This document shows positions 10,520 to 20,595 of a DNA stretch of 64,000 bases, piece after piece. The DNA comes from an uncultured Pelagibacteraceae bacterium (GTDB lineage: Bacteria; Pseudomonadota; Alphaproteobacteria; Pelagibacterales; Pelagibacteraceae), in the NCBI GenBank assembly GCA_902560225.1, contig CACEKT010000001.1, positions 33,707 to 97,706 of the forward strand. Direction: 5' to 3'. The position numbers and the translations under genes are program-made. Below the pieces are notes generated by a model. The model saw nothing but the letters and a program-made list of their open reading frames with translations, made no database searches and was not told where the DNA came from. Numbering within the stretch: position 1 is the stretch's first letter; the number at the start of each line of letters is the position of its first letter.

Positions 10520-13500
10520 TTAATTTAGCTCCACATTTAATGCCAATGATTTAATTTCTTTAACTAATACGTTAAATGATTCAGGTATTCCTGATTCAAA
10601 GTTTTCTTCACCTTTAACAATAGTTTCGTAAACTTTAACTCTACCAGCAACATCGTCTGATTTTACGGTTAAAATTTCTTGTAAAGTATATGATGCTCCA
10701 TAGGCTTCTAATGCCCATACTTCCATTTCACCAAATCTTTGTCCACCAAGTTGAGCTTTGCCACCTAATGGTTGCTGAGTAACTAAACTATAAGGTCCGG
10801 TTGATCTTGCATGTATCTTATCCTCAACTAAGTGATGAAGTTTTAGCATATAAATAATTCCAACAGTTACTGGACGATCAAATTTTTCACCTGTGCGTCC
10901 ATCCCATAAGTATGTTTGACCTGAACCTGGTAAATCAGCTAACTCAAGCATTTCAGTTACATTTTTTTCTTTAGCACCATCAAATACGGGGGTCGATATT
11001 GCAATTCCATTTTGTAAATTTTCAGCTAAATCTTTAAATTCAGTTTTGCTTAGCTTGTCTACTTTTTCATTATAAATTTCTTCTCCATAAACAGATTTTA
11101 AAAACTTAGATATTTTTTCTGTTTTTTCGATTTTCTTATGATTTTCATTTACTAATTTTTTAACTTGTTCACCAAATTCTTTACAAGCCCAACCTAAGTG
11201 TGTTTCAAGAATTTGTCCCACGTTCATTCTACTCGGTACACCTAGTGGGTTTAATACTATGTCAACAGGTCTTCCATCTTCACGATATGGCATATCTTCA
11301 ACTGGAACAATCTTACTAACAACTCCCTTATTACCATGCCTTCCTGACATCTTATCACCTGGTCTCAATCTTCTTTTAATAGCAACAAAAACTTTAACCA
11401 TTTTCATCACACTTGGTAATAAATCATCACCACTTCTTATTTTTAGAACTTTGTCCTCAAATCTTTCAATAATATCTTGTTTGGCTTTATTGTATTGATC
11501 TTTTAATTTAGCAAGAGTTGCTTCACTGTTATCATCGCTAACTGTAATTTTAAATAAATCATTGATTGATAACTTTTCTATTGTTTCAAGATCTAATTTT
11601 GAACCTTCGGCTAAATCTTTAATTTTTTTAGTTAAAGAAGATCCTGTTAAAAACTGAGAAGCTCTTTGTTTAATACTTCTCTCTAAAATTTCCTCCTCAA
11701 CAATTTTATCTTGTTGAACTTGTTCAATTTCAGCTCTTTCAATTGTTATTGATCTTTCATCTTTTTCTATTCCATGTCTATTGAATACTCTTACATCAAC
11801 TACAGTACCACTACTGCCTCTGGACATTCTTAAAGATGTATCAGTTACATCAATTGCTTTTTCTCCAAAAATTGATCTTAATAGTTTCTCCTCTGGTCCT
11901 GATGCTGAATCGCCTTTTGGAGTTACCTTCCCAACAAGTATATCTCCAGCATTAACTTCTGCTCCAATATAGACAATACCAGATTCATCTAAATTTTTTA
12001 GAGCTTCCTCATTAACATTAGGAATGTCTCTTGTAATATCTTCCTCACCTAACTTTGTATCTCTTGCCATTATTTCATATTCAACAATATGAACAGAAGT
12101 AAACACATCGTCTGTAACACATCTTTCAGAAATTAAAATTGAGTCTTCAAAATTATAACCTTGCCAAGGCATAAACGCTACTGTAACATTTTTACCTAAA
12201 GCAAGCTCACCTAATTTTGTTGAAGGTCCATCTGCTATTATATCGCCCAATTTAACCTTATCACCAACTCTAACTAAAGGTTTTTGGTTAATACACGTAT
12301 TTTGATTTGATCTTTTAAATTTTTGAAGGTTATAAATATCAACTCCAGATTTGGAAAAATCAGTTTCTTCAGTTACTTTAATTACAATTCTTTTACCATC
12401 GATTTTATCTACAATTCCATCACGTTTAGCAACAATAGTAACACCCGAATCTAAAGCTACATCACTTTCAATTCCAGTTCCAACTAATGGTGACTCAGGT
12501 TTCAACAAAGGAACTGCTTGTCTCATCATGTTTGATCCCATGAGAGCTCTGTTAGCATCATCGTTTTCTAAGAAAGGTATCAATGATGCAGCAACTGAAA
12601 CAAGTTGTTTTGGAGATACATCAATATAATCAATTGTATCAGGTTTTGATAAAAGAAAGTTTAAATTTTGTCTACATGAAACAAGTTCTTCAATAATTTT
12701 TCCATTTTTGTCTAATTTTGTATTCGCTTGTGCAATTGTAAATTTCGTTTCTTCCATAGCTGATAAATACTCAACTTTTTCTTGAACAATTCCCTCTTTT
12801 ACTTTTTTATAAGGACTTTCAATAAAGCCATACTTGTTGATTTTTGCGTAAGTAGATAAACTATTAATCAATCCAATATTTGGTCCTTCAGGAGTTTCAA
12901 TTGGGCAAATTCTTCCATAATGAGTTGGGTGCACGTCACGAACTTCAAAGCCAGCTCTTTCTCTTGTTAGTCCTCCTGGTCCTAAAGCTGAAACTCTTCT
13001 TTTATGAGTAATTTCTGAAAGTGGGTTTGTTTGATCCATAAATTGAGAAAGTTGTGAACTTGCAAAAAAATCTTTTAGTGAAACTGTCAGTGGTTTTGCA
13101 TTTATTAAGTCTTGAGGCATTGCGGATTCAACATCTAGAGTTGTCATTTTCTCTTTGATGGCTCTTTCCATTCTATAAACTCCAATACGTGCTTGATTTT
13201 CAACTAACTCACCTACTGAACGAACTCTTCTATTTCCAAGATGATCAATATCATCTACATCGTCTTTACCATCTCTTAAATCAAGCATTTTATGAATAAT
13301 GGCAATGATATCGTCGTTTCTTAAAATTGTGATTTTATCTGAGCAATCTTGGTTTAATCTTGAGTTCATTTTAACTCTACCAACGTCTGATAAATCATAT
13401 CTATCTGAACTAAAAAACAAGTTGTTAAAAATTTGATTAGCTATTTCAATTGTAGGTGGCTCACCTGGTCTTAGCATCTTATAAATTTCTGTTATAGCTT

Positions 13501-14608
13501 CGTCTTTACTATTGTTTTTATCATTTAAGATTGTTGTAAGTAAATAAGGACCTTTATTAATTGAGTTCGTAACTGATATTTTTAAAGAATAGATTTTAGC
13601 ATCTAAGATTTGCTGTATTATTGTGTCATTTAATTCGGTACCTATTTTAAATACACCATCTTCTTGCTCATTTACCTTGATATCTCTATGTAAAAATTTT
13701 CCAAATAATGACTCTCGTGAAACTAAAATATCTTTAAGTCCATCATTTGCTAATTTTTTAGCATTAAGAAAATTAATTTTATCCCCTAATTTAATTACTA
13801 CATTTCCAGTTTTTGCGTCTATTACTTCTTCTGAAAAATTTTTTGCTTTATAATTTTCTGGATTAAATTTTGTTTTCCATTTTTCTGTTCTAGAATCGAA
13901 TGTATATTGTTCATGCTCATAAAACTCATCTACCACTTCTTCTTTTGTATATCCTAAAGCTAATAATAAAGTTGAAGAAAAGATTTTCTTTTTTCTATCA
14001 ATTTTAAAATATAAAAAATCCTTGACATCATATTCAAAATCTAACCAAGATCCTCTGTTTGGAATTACTCTACAGTTAAACAAAAGTTTTCCACTAGCGT
14101 GGGTTTTTCCTTTGTCGTGATCAAAAAATACACCTGGACTTCTATGCATTTGATTAACAACAACACGTTGAACACCATTAGTAATAAACGTACCACTATT
14201 TGTCATCATTGGTACTTCACCCATATATACTTCTTGTTCTTTTGCTGACAATATATCTTTAGTATTATTGTCTTGATCAATTTCATAAACGACTAATCTT
14301 AAAGTACATTTGAGAGCTGATGAATAAGTTAATCCTCTAGTTATACATTCTTCAACGTCAAACTTGGGTTTCTCTAATCTATAAGAAACATATTCTAAAG
14401 TGGCTTTATCGTTCAAATCCTCGATTGGAAATATTCCTTTAAAAACTCTATCAAAGCCCTTCGTTAATTCTGAAACATTAGCATTGTAATCTGTTAGCTC
14501 ATTATAGGAATTTTTTTGAACTTCTATTAGATTTGGAATAGACAAACTTTCTTTTAATTTTCCAAAACTTTTTCTAATATTTTTCTTTTCAGTAAAAGAT
14601 AATTGCAT
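10520..14608 (-). CDS. rpoB: DNA-directed RNA polymerase subunit beta
   Basis: 1362 residues. Conserved motifs include the rifampicin-pocket region ([22 protein letters not shown]), [34 protein letters not shown], and the [17 protein letters not shown] segment near the active site. It forms the catalytic cleft with beta'. Encoded between rplL (56-base gap with a small hairpin) and rpoC (1-base gap), the classic rplKAJL-rpoBC arrangement. Confidence 0.99.
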   Translation of the reverse strand: MQLSFTEKKNIRKSFGKLKESLSIPNLIEVQKNSYNELTDYNANVSELTKGFDRVFKGIFPIEDLNDKATLEYVSYRLEKPKFDVEECITRGLTYSSALKCTLRLVVYEIDQDNNTKDILSAKEQEVYMGEVPMMTNSGTFITNGVQRVVVNQMHRSPGVFFDHDKGKTHASGKLLFNCRVIPNRGSWLDFEYDVKDFLYFKIDRKKKIFSSTLLLALGYTKEEVVDEFYEHEQYTFDSRTEKWKTKFNPENYKAKNFSEEVIDAKTGNVVIKLGDKINFLNAKKLANDGLKDILVSRESLFGKFLHRDIKVNEQEDGVFKIGTELNDTIIQQILDAKIYSLKISVTNSINKGPYLLTTILNDKNNSKDEAITEIYKMLRPGEPPTIEIANQIFNNLFFSSDRYDLSDVGRVKMNSRLNQDCSDKITILRNDDIIAIIHKMLDLRDGKDDVDDIDHLGNRRVRSVGELVENQARIGVYRMERAIKEKMTTLDVESAMPQDLINAKPLTVSLKDFFASSQLSQFMDQTNPLSEITHKRRVSALGPGGLTRERAGFEVRDVHPTHYGRICPIETPEGPNIGLINSLSTYAKINKYGFIESPYKKVKEGIVQEKVEYLSAMEETKFTIAQANTKLDKNGKIIEELVSCRQNLNFLLSKPDTIDYIDVSPKQLVSVAASLIPFLENDDANRALMGSNMMRQAVPLLKPESPLVGTGIESDVALDSGVTIVAKRDGIVDKIDGKRIVIKVTEETDFSKSGVDIYNLQKFKRSNQNTCINQKPLVRVGDKVKLGDIIADGPSTKLGELALGKNVTVAFMPWQGYNFEDSILISERCVTDDVFTSVHIVEYEIMARDTKLGEEDITRDIPNVNEEALKNLDESGIVYIGAEVNAGDILVGKVTPKGDSASGPEEKLLRSIFGEKAIDVTDTSLRMSRGSSGTVVDVRVFNRHGIEKDERSITIERAEIEQVQQDKIVEEEILERSIKQRASQFLTGSSLTKKIKDLAEGSKLDLETIEKLSINDLFKITVSDDNSEATLAKLKDQYNKAKQDIIERFEDKVLKIRSGDDLLPSVMKMVKVFVAIKRRLRPGDKMSGRHGNKGVVSKIVPVEDMPYREDGRPVDIVLNPLGVPSRMNVGQILETHLGWACKEFGEQVKKLVNENHKKIEKTEKISKFLKSVYGEEIYNEKVDKLSKTEFKDLAENLQNGIAISTPVFDGAKEKNVTEMLELADLPGSGQTYLWDGRTGEKFDRPVTVGIIYMLKLHHLVEDKIHARSTGPYSLVTQQPLGGKAQLGGQRFGEMEVWALEAYGASYTLQEILTVKSDDVAGRVKVYETIVKGEENFESGIPESFNVLVKEIKSLALNVELN

Positions 14609-14623
14609 TTATATTTATTAATA

Positions 14624-14641
14624 CTGATTAAAAAAAATCAG
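14624..14641 (-). other. Small hairpin in the rplL-rpoB spacer
   Basis: CTGATT / AATCAG with a 6-T loop on the transcribed strand, inside the 56-base spacer. In many bacteria this spacer holds an attenuator or processing site that lowers rpoB expression relative to the four-copy L7/L12 protein. The stem is short and has no clear U-run after it, so partial termination is only a possibility. Confidence 0.35.
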
Positions 14642-14664
14642 CATTTGAATTCTTTCTTATTGTT

Positions 14665-15030
14665 TTATTTAAGTTCTACTTTTGCGCCTGCAGCTTCTAA
14701 TTTAGCTTTAATCTCTTCAGCTTCTTTTTTTGGAACACCTGATTTTACTTCTTTCGGTGCACCCTCTACAAGATCTTTAGCTTCTTTTAAACCTAGTGAA
14801 GTTGCTGCTCTAACTTCTTTGATAACATTAATTTTTTTATCCCCTGCTGCGACTAGCATAATTGTAAAATCATCTTTATCTTCTGCTGGAGCTGCACCAC
14901 CTGCTGCTGCTGGAGCTGCTGCTGCCATTGGAGTTACACCCCATTTTTCTTCTAATTGTTTTGAAAGTTCAGCTGCCTCAGCAACAGTTAAACTTGAAAG
15001 GTCTTCAATAATTTTGTTTAGGTCAGGCAT
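14665..15030 (-). CDS. rplL: 50S ribosomal protein L7/L12
   Basis: 121 residues: N-terminal dimerisation domain, an Ala/Pro/Gly hinge ([16 protein letters not shown], about residues 35-50) and the C-terminal factor-binding domain with [14 protein letters not shown]. It forms the flexible stalk that recruits elongation factors. Lies 5 bases after rplJ, whose product anchors it. The plus-strand ORF at 14603-15121 is a shadow of this gene. Confidence 0.98.
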   Translation of the reverse strand: MPDLNKIIEDLSSLTVAEAAELSKQLEEKWGVTPMAAAAPAAAGGAAPAEDKDDFTIMLVAAGDKKINVIKEVRAATSLGLKEAKDLVEGAPKEVKSGVPKKEAEEIKAKLEAAGAKVELK

Positions 15031-15035
15031 ATTTA

Positions 15036-15557
15036 TTACTCTTTGGGTTGTGTTTCAGAATTTTCTGCGGTCAAACTACTCATTTTTTCTGAGTATGCAA
15101 GCAAAATACTTACTAATTTAGATGCTGGGGCATTCAAAATACCAACAATATTAGCTCTCGCTTCATCTAATGTTGGTAAACTTGCTACATTTTGGACACC
15201 GGCTTGATCTAAAACCTCATTATCCATAATTCCACCAATTAATTTTAGATTTTCGTTATCTTTAGCAAACTTTGAGAGAATCCTTGCTGACATAATAGCG
15301 TCTTCTCCAAATGCAACTGCTGTTGGACCAGTAAATAAATTTGATAGATCTTTACACTTTGTTTTTTCTAGAGCTAATTTTGTAATTCTATTTTTTGTTA
15401 TTTTAAAAACAATACCATGTTCTCTCATTTTAGCTCTCAGTTCATCAAGTTGGACCATTGTTAATCCCTGATAATGAGTAACCATAATTGCTTTGCTGTT
15501 TTCAAATTGTGAAGACATTTCTGCTATGTAATTTTTTTTTTGCTCTTTGTTCATCAT
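15036..15557 (-). CDS. rplJ: 50S ribosomal protein L10
   Basis: 173 residues with the L10 core ([45 protein letters not shown]) and the C-terminal helix that binds L7/L12 dimers. It starts with two consecutive Met codons. Only 2 bases separate it from rplA, so the long L10-binding leader used for autoregulation in E. coli is absent at this spot. Confidence 0.97.
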   Translation of the reverse strand: MMNKEQKKNYIAEMSSQFENSKAIMVTHYQGLTMVQLDELRAKMREHGIVFKITKNRITKLALEKTKCKDLSNLFTGPTAVAFGEDAIMSARILSKFAKDNENLKLIGGIMDNEVLDQAGVQNVASLPTLDEARANIVGILNAPASKLVSILLAYSEKMSSLTAENSETQPKE

Positions 15558-15559
15558 AA

Positions 15560-16249
15560 CTAAATCGACTTCCCTAATTTAACCTTGTAAGATACTCCCA
15601 TAGAAGAGGTTGCAAATGTATTTTTTATTAAATCACCTTTTAATGTATTATTAGATTTTTCTTTTTCTAGAGCATCTAATATTGCATGATAATTTTTTAA
15701 TAGCTGGTCATCATGAAATGACTTCTTTCCAATACTTACACCGATATTTCCATCTTTGTCATTTCTTATTTCTACTTGTCCAGATTTAGCATTTGTTACT
15801 GCCTCTTTAATATTCTCTGAAACTGAACCAAGTTTTGGGTTAGGCATTAATCCCTTTGGTCCCAACACTTTTCCTAATTTAGAAAGTTTAATCATCATAC
15901 CAGGTGTACAAATTAATTTTTCAAAATTAATTTCACCACCTTTTATTTTTTCTACAAATTCATCACTACCTACAATATCTGCTCCAGCATCTTTTGCATC
16001 TTGAGTTTTGTTCTCTTCACATACAACAGCAACTTTCACATTCTTACCTGTTCCTCCGGGTAAGTTAACTACTGTTCTAATGTTTACCTCACTTTTTTTT
16101 TGCTTGTTATTTATTTGAAAACTCAAATCTACTGACTCATCAAATTTAGTTGTACAATTTTTTTTGATGATTGGTAATAATTTTTCTATAATTTCTGGAC
16201 TCAAATCTTTTGTTTTTTCAGGTAATTTTTTATATCTCTTTGATGTCAT
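15560..16249 (-). CDS. rplA: 50S ribosomal protein L1
   Basis: 229 residues, typical length. Contains TVNLPGGTGKNVKVAV, the CTPGMMIKLSKLGKVLGPKGLMPNPK segment and GVSIGKKSF, all diagnostic of L1, the mobile stalk that helps release E-site tRNA. It is a translational repressor of the L11-L1 unit in E. coli. One-base overlap with rplK. Confidence 0.98.
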   Translation of the reverse strand: MTSKRYKKLPEKTKDLSPEIIEKLLPIIKKNCTTKFDESVDLSFQINNKQKKSEVNIRTVVNLPGGTGKNVKVAVVCEENKTQDAKDAGADIVGSDEFVEKIKGGEINFEKLICTPGMMIKLSKLGKVLGPKGLMPNPKLGSVSENIKEAVTNAKSGQVEIRNDKDGNIGVSIGKKSFHDDQLLKNYHAILDALEKEKSNNTLKGDLIKNTFATSSMGVSYKVKLGKSI

Positions 16250-16674
16250 TATTCTTTTACCTCAATACCCATTGATCTTGCTGATCCACCAATTATTTTA
16301 ATTGCTTCCTCTAAATCATGTGCATTTAAATCGTTCATTTTTTGTTTAGCTATCTCTTCAAGTTGTTTTTTTGAAATTGACGCAACAATATTTCTTCCAG
16401 GTTCTTTTGAGCCACCTTTTAATTTTACAGCTTCCTTAATAAAGAAAGAGGCTGGTGGTGATTTTATTTTAAAATCAAATTTTTTATCTTTATAAACTGT
16501 AATCTCAACTGGAACTGGTTTGCCAGCCATTGATTTTGTTTTATCGTTAAAAGCTTTACAGAATTCCATTATATTAACACCACGTTGACCTAATGCAGGT
16601 CCCACGGGAGGTGCTGGGTTTGCTTGACCACCTTTAATTTGTAATTTTATAAATCCACTTATTTCTTTTGCCAT
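16249..16674 (-). CDS. rplK: 50S ribosomal protein L11
   Basis: 141 residues with the N-terminal [20 protein letters not shown] motif and the C-terminal RNA-binding domain ending [16 protein letters not shown]11 binds the GTPase-associated centre and is needed for RelA activation. Overlaps nusG by one base, part of the secE-nusG-rplKAJL run. Confidence 0.98.
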   Translation of the reverse strand: MAKEISGFIKLQIKGGQANPAPPVGPALGQRGVNIMEFCKAFNDKTKSMAGKPVPVEITVYKDKKFDFKIKSPPASFFIKEAVKLKGGSKEPGRNIVASISKKQLEEIAKQKMNDLNAHDLEEAIKIIGGSARSMGIEVKE

Positions 16675-17204
16675 TAACTTACTTTCTCTACTTGATTATA
16701 TTCTAAATCAACTGGTGTTGGACGTCCAAATATAGAAACTGAGACCTTAAGTCTAGATTTTTCTTCATCAATATCTTCAACCATTCCACTAAATGAGGCA
16801 AAAGGACCATCAACAACTTGAACTTTTTCACCAACGCTGTACTCTATACCAGATTTTGGCTGAGCTACACCATCTTTTATTTGACCTAAAATCTTTTCTA
16901 TTTCCTTATCTGATACTGGAACTGGAATTCCTTTTGAGCCAAGAAAACCGCTTACTCTTTTTATGTTTTTAATCATGTGATATATACTGTTATCCATCTC
17001 ACTTTTTATCAATACATAACCAGGAAAATATTTTTTTTTTCTTTGTACTCTTTTACCTCTCTTGACTTCAGTTACATCATGAGTTGGTACTATGATTTCT
17101 TCAAATTTTTCACCAATTTTTGCCTTATCTGCTTCTTCTTTAATTAAGCCAGCTACCTTATTTTCAAAACTTGAATGAGATTGAACTATGTACCAATTTT
17201 TCAT
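16674..17204 (-). CDS. nusG: Transcription termination/antitermination protein NusG
   Basis: 176 residues from [20 protein letters not shown] to the end; NGN domain then KOW domain ([20 protein letters not shown]). The ORF track starts 45 codons upstream, but those codons overlap secE in another frame and lack NusG similarity; the ATG at 17202-17204 overlaps the secE stop by one base and gives the family N-terminus. NusG bridges RNA polymerase and ribosomal S10 or Rho. Confidence 0.95.
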   Translation of the reverse strand: MKNWYIVQSHSSFENKVAGLIKEEADKAKIGEKFEEIIVPTHDVTEVKRGKRVQRKKKYFPGYVLIKSEMDNSIYHMIKNIKRVSGFLGSKGIPVPVSDKEIEKILGQIKDGVAQPKSGIEYSVGEKVQVVDGPFASFSGMVEDIDEEKSRLKVSVSIFGRPTPVDLEYNQVEKVS

Positions 17205-17395
17205 TAGATGCTCACTTTTAGTAGTAGTTCTAAAAGAAACTTTAAGAATTGATCCAAAAGAAGAAAAAATAATGACATTACAACCGCCATAGCAAAAACC
17301 ATTAAAGCTCCTTGTAATGTTTCCTTCCATGTTGGCCAAGTAACTTTAAAGGCCTCCTGTTTTACTTCTTGAATAAATTTTATCGGGTTTTTCAT
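17204..17395 (-). CDS. secE: Preprotein translocase subunit SecE
   Basis: 63 residues: a short amphipathic helix with FIQEVKQEAFKVTWPTWKET followed by one membrane segment (about residues 31-55). This is the minimal single-span SecE that clamps SecY in the inner membrane. Position between tRNA-Trp and nusG is the common bacterial order. Confidence 0.95.
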   Translation of the reverse strand: MKNPIKFIQEVKQEAFKVTWPTWKETLQGALMVFAMAVVMSLFFLLLDQFLKFLLELLLKVSI

Positions 17396-17412
17396 AATAT
17401 TTAAGCTCTAAT

Positions 17413-17488
17413 TGGCAGGAGCGGAGGGACTCGAACCCTCAGCCTCCGGTTTTGGAGACCGGCGCTCTACCAATTGAGCTACACTCCT
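17413..17488 (-). tRNA. tRNA-Trp (CCA anticodon)
   Basis: 76 nt on the reverse strand, starting AGGAGTGTAGCTCAATTGG and ending with an encoded CCA. The acceptor stem AGGAGTG/CGCTCCT closes, the anticodon stem CCGGT/ACCGG frames loop CTCCAAA (anticodon CCA), and the T arm has TTCGAGT. Located between tuf and secE. Confidence 0.97.
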
Positions 17489-17498
17489 ATTTATAGAG

Positions 17499-18689
17499 TT
17501 ACTCTATAATTTTTGTTACTACTCCAGCTCCAACAGTTCTTCCACCTTCACGAATAGCAAAATTTAACTTTTCAGCCATAGCGATTGGTGTAATTAATTT
17601 CACAGTGAATTTAGCATCATCACCTGGCATCACCATTTCAGTACCTGCCGGTAATTCTACTTCACCAGTTACATCTGTTGTTCTAAAATAAAACTGAGGT
17701 CTGTATTTAGTAAAGAAAGGAGTATGTCTTCCGCCTTCATCTTTTTTAAGTACATACGCTTGAGCTTCAAATTTAGTATGAGGAGTAATTGAACCAGGCT
17801 TACAAAGAACTTGACCTCTTTCAATATCGGTTCTCTCAATACCTCTCAATAAAATTCCTACGTTATCTCCAGCTTCTCCTGAATCTAAAAGTTTTCTGAA
17901 CATTTCTACTCCAGTACAAACTGATTTTTTAGTCTCTCTAATTCCAACTATTTCAACTTCTTCACCAGTTTTAATCATTCCAGATTCAACTCTTCCAGTT
18001 GCAACTGTTCCTCTTCCTGAAATTGAGAAAACATCCTCAACTGGCATTAAGAAAGGTTTGTCAATTTCTCTAGCAGGCTGTGGTATATGCTCATCAACAG
18101 CTTTCATTAATTCTAAAATTGTATTTTTTCCAATTTCATCGTCTCTTCCTTCAACAGCAGCTAAGGCAGATCCTTTAACTATTGGTGTTTTATCACCTGG
18201 ATATTTATAAGAAGTTAAAAGTTCTCTAATTTCTTCTTCAACAAGTTCAATCATTTCTTTATCATCAACTTGGTCTACTTTGTTTAAGTAAACAACAATT
18301 GCAGGAATTCCAACTTGTCTTCCAAGAAGAATATGTTCTCTAGTTTGAGGCATTGGACCATCAGCTGCATTTACAACTAAAATAGCTCCATCCATTTGTG
18401 CAGCACCAGTGATCATATTTTTTACATAGTCCGCGTGACCAGGACAATCAACATGAGCATAATGTCGTTTTTCAGTTTCATATTCAACGTGAGCAGTTGA
18501 AATTGTAATTCCTCTCTCTTTTTCTTCAGGAGCTTTATCAATTTGATCATAAGCAACTGCTGTTGCTCCACCTGCTGCTGCTAATACATTTGTTATAGCT
18601 GCAGTAAGAGTTGTTTTACCATGGTCAACATGACCGATAGTACCAATATTACAATGGGGTTTATTTCTTACAAATTTTTCTTTTGACAT
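17499..18689 (-). CDS. tuf: Translation elongation factor Tu
   Basis: 396 residues, full length. GTPase motifs [11 protein letters not shown] (about 19-29), DCPGHADYV and NKVD are intact; domains II and III follow, with [11 protein letters not shown] and [10 protein letters not shown] near the end. It delivers aminoacyl-tRNA to the ribosome. It is flanked by tRNA-Gly upstream and tRNA-Trp downstream, probably one transcript. It is the only tuf in the window; none lies after fusA. Confidence 0.99.
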   Translation of the reverse strand: MSKEKFVRNKPHCNIGTIGHVDHGKTTLTAAITNVLAAAGGATAVAYDQIDKAPEEKERGITISTAHVEYETEKRHYAHVDCPGHADYVKNMITGAAQMDGAILVVNAADGPMPQTREHILLGRQVGIPAIVVYLNKVDQVDDKEMIELVEEEIRELLTSYKYPGDKTPIVKGSALAAVEGRDDEIGKNTILELMKAVDEHIPQPAREIDKPFLMPVEDVFSISGRGTVATGRVESGMIKTGEEVEIVGIRETKKSVCTGVEMFRKLLDSGEAGDNVGILLRGIERTDIERGQVLCKPGSITPHTKFEAQAYVLKKDEGGRHTPFFTKYRPQFYFRTTDVTGEVELPAGTEMVMPGDDAKFTVKLITPIAMAEKLNFAIREGGRTVGAGVVTKIIE

Positions 18690-18733
18690 TAATTTTTACC
18701 TCAGTTTTTGTTTTCATTAATAATTTTTTTTCT

Positions 18734-18807
18734 TGGAGCGGGTAAAGGGAATCGAACCCTTACATCCAGCTTGGAAGGCTAGCGTTCTACCATTGAACTA
18801 CACCCGC
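18734..18807 (-). tRNA. tRNA-Gly (TCC anticodon)
   Basis: 74 nt, starting GCGGGTGTAGTTCAATGG and ending in encoded CCA. Anticodon stem CTAGC/GCTGG frames loop CTTCCAA (TCC). The T loop has TTCGATT. It lies between tRNA-Tyr and tuf, as in the tyrU-glyT-tufB type of cluster. Confidence 0.97.
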
Positions 18808-18853
18808 ACAACCCCAAGAATAACACTCCAGCGTTAATTAAAATTTTATTGAA

Positions 18854-18939
18854 TGGTGGAGGGGGAAAGATTCGAACTTTCGAAGACCGAAGTCAACGGG
18901 TTTACAGCCCGCCCCATTTGACCGCTCTGGAACCCCTCC
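18854..18939 (-). tRNA. tRNA-Tyr (GTA anticodon)
   Basis: 86 nt with a long variable arm, starting GGAGGGGTTCCAGAGCGG and ending CCACCA. Anticodon stem GCGGG/CCCGT frames loop CTGTAAA (GTA). The acceptor stem GGAGGGG/CCCCTCC is fully paired. It is the first gene of the tRNA-Tyr, tRNA-Gly, tuf, tRNA-Trp set. The ORF called at 18846-19061 is a spurious frame across it. Confidence 0.97.
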
Positions 18940-18987
18940 TTATTGGGGAAGTGTCCCCTGTTCAATAAAGCTTCAAACAACATGCGT

Positions 18988-19015
18988 TTTATATATTTTA
19001 TTTGTGCAATTGCAA
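18988..19015 (-). promoter_or_regulatory. Promoter candidate for the tRNA-Tyr/tuf transcript
   Basis: Reverse strand TTGCAA (19010-19015), a 16-base spacer, and TATAAA (18988-18993), about 50 bases before tRNA-Tyr, in the 130-base gap shared with divergent rlmB. This is the only intergenic space ahead of the long translation/transcription gene block, so a strong promoter is expected here. Confidence 0.45.
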
Positions 19016-19069
19016 CACGAGATTTAATAAGAAAATAACAAAAAAAACGTGTAAAACACAATAAAAATT

Positions 19070-19813
19070 ATGAATAAATCACCTTTTTTTATAGTTGGAC
19101 AACACGCCGTTATAGAAGCTTTAAGAAACCCTAATAGAAAGGTTTTAAGAGTTTTTTTAACAGAGGAGTCTAAAAAAAATATACATAGAAAAAACCCTAA
19201 AAAAAATATTTTAGAAGACGTTAAGGTCTATTTTAAATCTAAAAAAGAGCTAGATAAATATACAAGTAAAGATCAATTAATGCACTCTGGATATGTTGCA
19301 GAAATTGAACATCTTGAACAACCAGACTTAAAAAAATTTATTAAAGAAAAAAAAAATTGTACTTTTATTTGTTTGGACGAGGTTACAGATCCAAGAAATA
19401 TAGGTTCATTAATTAGAAGTGCAGCATCATTTAATATAGATGGTTTAATTATCAAAGAAAGACATTTTCCAAAAGAGAGTAAATTAATGTATAAATCTGC
19501 TAGTGGATGTTTAGAGCATTTAAATATTTTTCAAGTATCAAATATAAATTCAACACTTAAAAATCTAAGGGAAAAAAACTTTTGGGTTTATGGGTTTGAT
19601 TCAAAAGGAGAAAAAGATTTTACAGATATAAAATGGGAAGGTAAAAATGTACTTCTCTTTGGTTCAGAGGGTTTTGGTATGAGGGAGCATACTGGAAAAT
19701 ATGCAGATTTTTTTGTTAAAATTGATATTAACAAAAATATAGAAAGTCTTAATATATCAAATAGTGTAGCAATAGCACTTCATCACTTAAGTTATTTAAA
19801 AAAAAAGAGTTGA
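19070..19813 (+). CDS. rlmB: 23S rRNA 2'-O-methyltransferase, RlmB/TrmH (SpoU) family
   Basis: 247 residues. N-terminal substrate-binding domain (FIVGQHAVIEALRNPNRKV) and a C-terminal SPOUT knot with the three family motifs: LDEVTDPRNIGSLIRSA, LLFGSEGFGMRE and LNISNSVAIALHHL. The family methylates the 2'-OH of a 23S rRNA guanosine (G2251 in E. coli) using SAM. Divergent from the tRNA-Tyr/tuf block; tRNA-Thr follows 33 bases downstream on the same strand. Exact target is inferred from family membership. Confidence 0.88.
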   Translation: MNKSPFFIVGQHAVIEALRNPNRKVLRVFLTEESKKNIHRKNPKKNILEDVKVYFKSKKELDKYTSKDQLMHSGYVAEIEHLEQPDLKKFIKEKKNCTFICLDEVTDPRNIGSLIRSAASFNIDGLIIKERHFPKESKLMYKSASGCLEHLNIFQVSNINSTLKNLREKNFWVYGFDSKGEKDFTDIKWEGKNVLLFGSEGFGMREHTGKYADFFVKIDINKNIESLNISNSVAIALHHLSYLKKKS

Positions 19814-19846
19814 TTATTTTATAAATAATTAATATTTATTGCGCAT

Positions 19847-19922
19847 GCCCTTGTAGCTCAGTTGGTAGAGCAATTGATTTGTAATCAATAGGTCCGCGGT
19901 TCGAATCCGTGCGGGGGCACCA
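19847..19922 (+). tRNA. tRNA-Thr (TGT anticodon)
   Basis: 76 nt, starting GCCCTTGTAGCTCAGTTGG and ending CACCA. Anticodon stem ATTGA/TCAAT frames loop TTTGTAA (TGT). Its 3' portion is repeated at 21473-21521, marking it as the attachment site of a small genomic cassette. Confidence 0.96.
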
Positions 19923-19924
19923 TC
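19876..19924 (+). repeat. Direct repeat, copy 1 (attachment-like 3' part of tRNA-Thr)
   Basis: 49 bases running from the anticodon arm to just past the CCA end. It matches 21473-21521 at 46 of 49 positions with no gaps. This is the intact side of a tRNA-type integration site; the segment between the copies is about 1.6 kb and carries two minus-strand genes. Confidence 0.85.
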
Positions 19925-20013
19925 ACTCAATAAAATCAACACTTATTATTTTTACAAAATTAAAGTTTAACTAAATTCTGATTTTGAGTGCATCGAGATT
20001 GTGTCGTAATTAA

Positions 20014-20595
20014 TTATAATTTTTTATCATTTAGCTTAGTCATAGCTTTTCCAGGGGAAAAAGTATAATCATTGTCATCCATTAATTTTCCATTTCCATC
20101 ATAAAGTTTCCAATTAAATTTTACTTTATCTTTCTGCTTCTTTCCTAATTTTAAAATAGTCAATTCTATTTTTCTTGGCTTACCACCAGAAGCACCTTTA
20201 AATGATCTGGTCTCACCTTTTTTCCAAACTCCTAAAGGAAATTTACATCCATTTTTTATTACTCTTCCTCCACGTCTACTATCCCAAACTCTACCAATAC
20301 ACTGTCCATCATTAGTGACTGAAAATAACTGTGTTTTTAATCCGCTTTGACCTTTTCTTGTTCTTTTATAAACTTTTATTGTTTCTCCAGTTTGAGGATT
20401 TTTCCAATCCTCAGGTCCAACTATTTTTTTTCTTTTCTTTTCACCAAATATCAAATTAGCATTTGTAAATTTAATTTCTGTATCTTCTCTTATTTCACCG
20501 CCAGTGAAGAGCTCTAAAGGAATAAATCTCTCATCAGCTGATACTGGAATAATCCACAAAAAACCAAGAACCACGATCCCTAAAAGTTTTTTCAT
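20014..20595 (-). CDS. Secreted protein of unknown function
   Basis: 193 residues with a clear signal peptide (MKKLLGIVVLGFLWIIPVSA, cleaved about residue 20), then a basic, beta-rich-looking domain with a KNPQTGETIKVYKRTRKGQ stretch and two cysteines (QCIGRVWDS and NGCKFPLG) that could form a disulphide. I do not recognise the family. It overlaps the preceding hydratase gene by 4 bases (start within its stop), so the two form an operon inside the tRNA-Thr cassette. Periplasmic location is inferred from the signal peptide only. Confidence 0.75.
   Translation of the reverse strand: MKKLLGIVVLGFLWIIPVSADERFIPLELFTGGEIREDTEIKFTNANLIFGEKKRKKIVGPEDWKNPQTGETIKVYKRTRKGQSGLKTQLFSVTNDGQCIGRVWDSRRGGRVIKNGCKFPLGVWKKGETRSFKGASGGKPRKIELTILKLGKKQKDKVKFNWKLYDGNGKLMDDNDYTFSPGKAMTKLNDKKL

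Noticed and set aside
14603-15121. 172-codon plus-strand ORF opposite rplL/rplJ
   Set aside because: Antisense shadow of L7/L12; the Ala/Pro-rich text is the complement of the L7/L12 hinge.
18846-19061. 71-codon ORF across tRNA-Tyr
   Set aside because: Runs through the tRNA gene and its promoter region; plainly spurious.
19925-20000. Imperfect inverted repeat CACTCAATAAAATC ... GATTTTGAGTG after tRNA-Thr
   Set aside because: Bulged stem with a ~40-base loop and no U-run; not a convincing terminator or att site.
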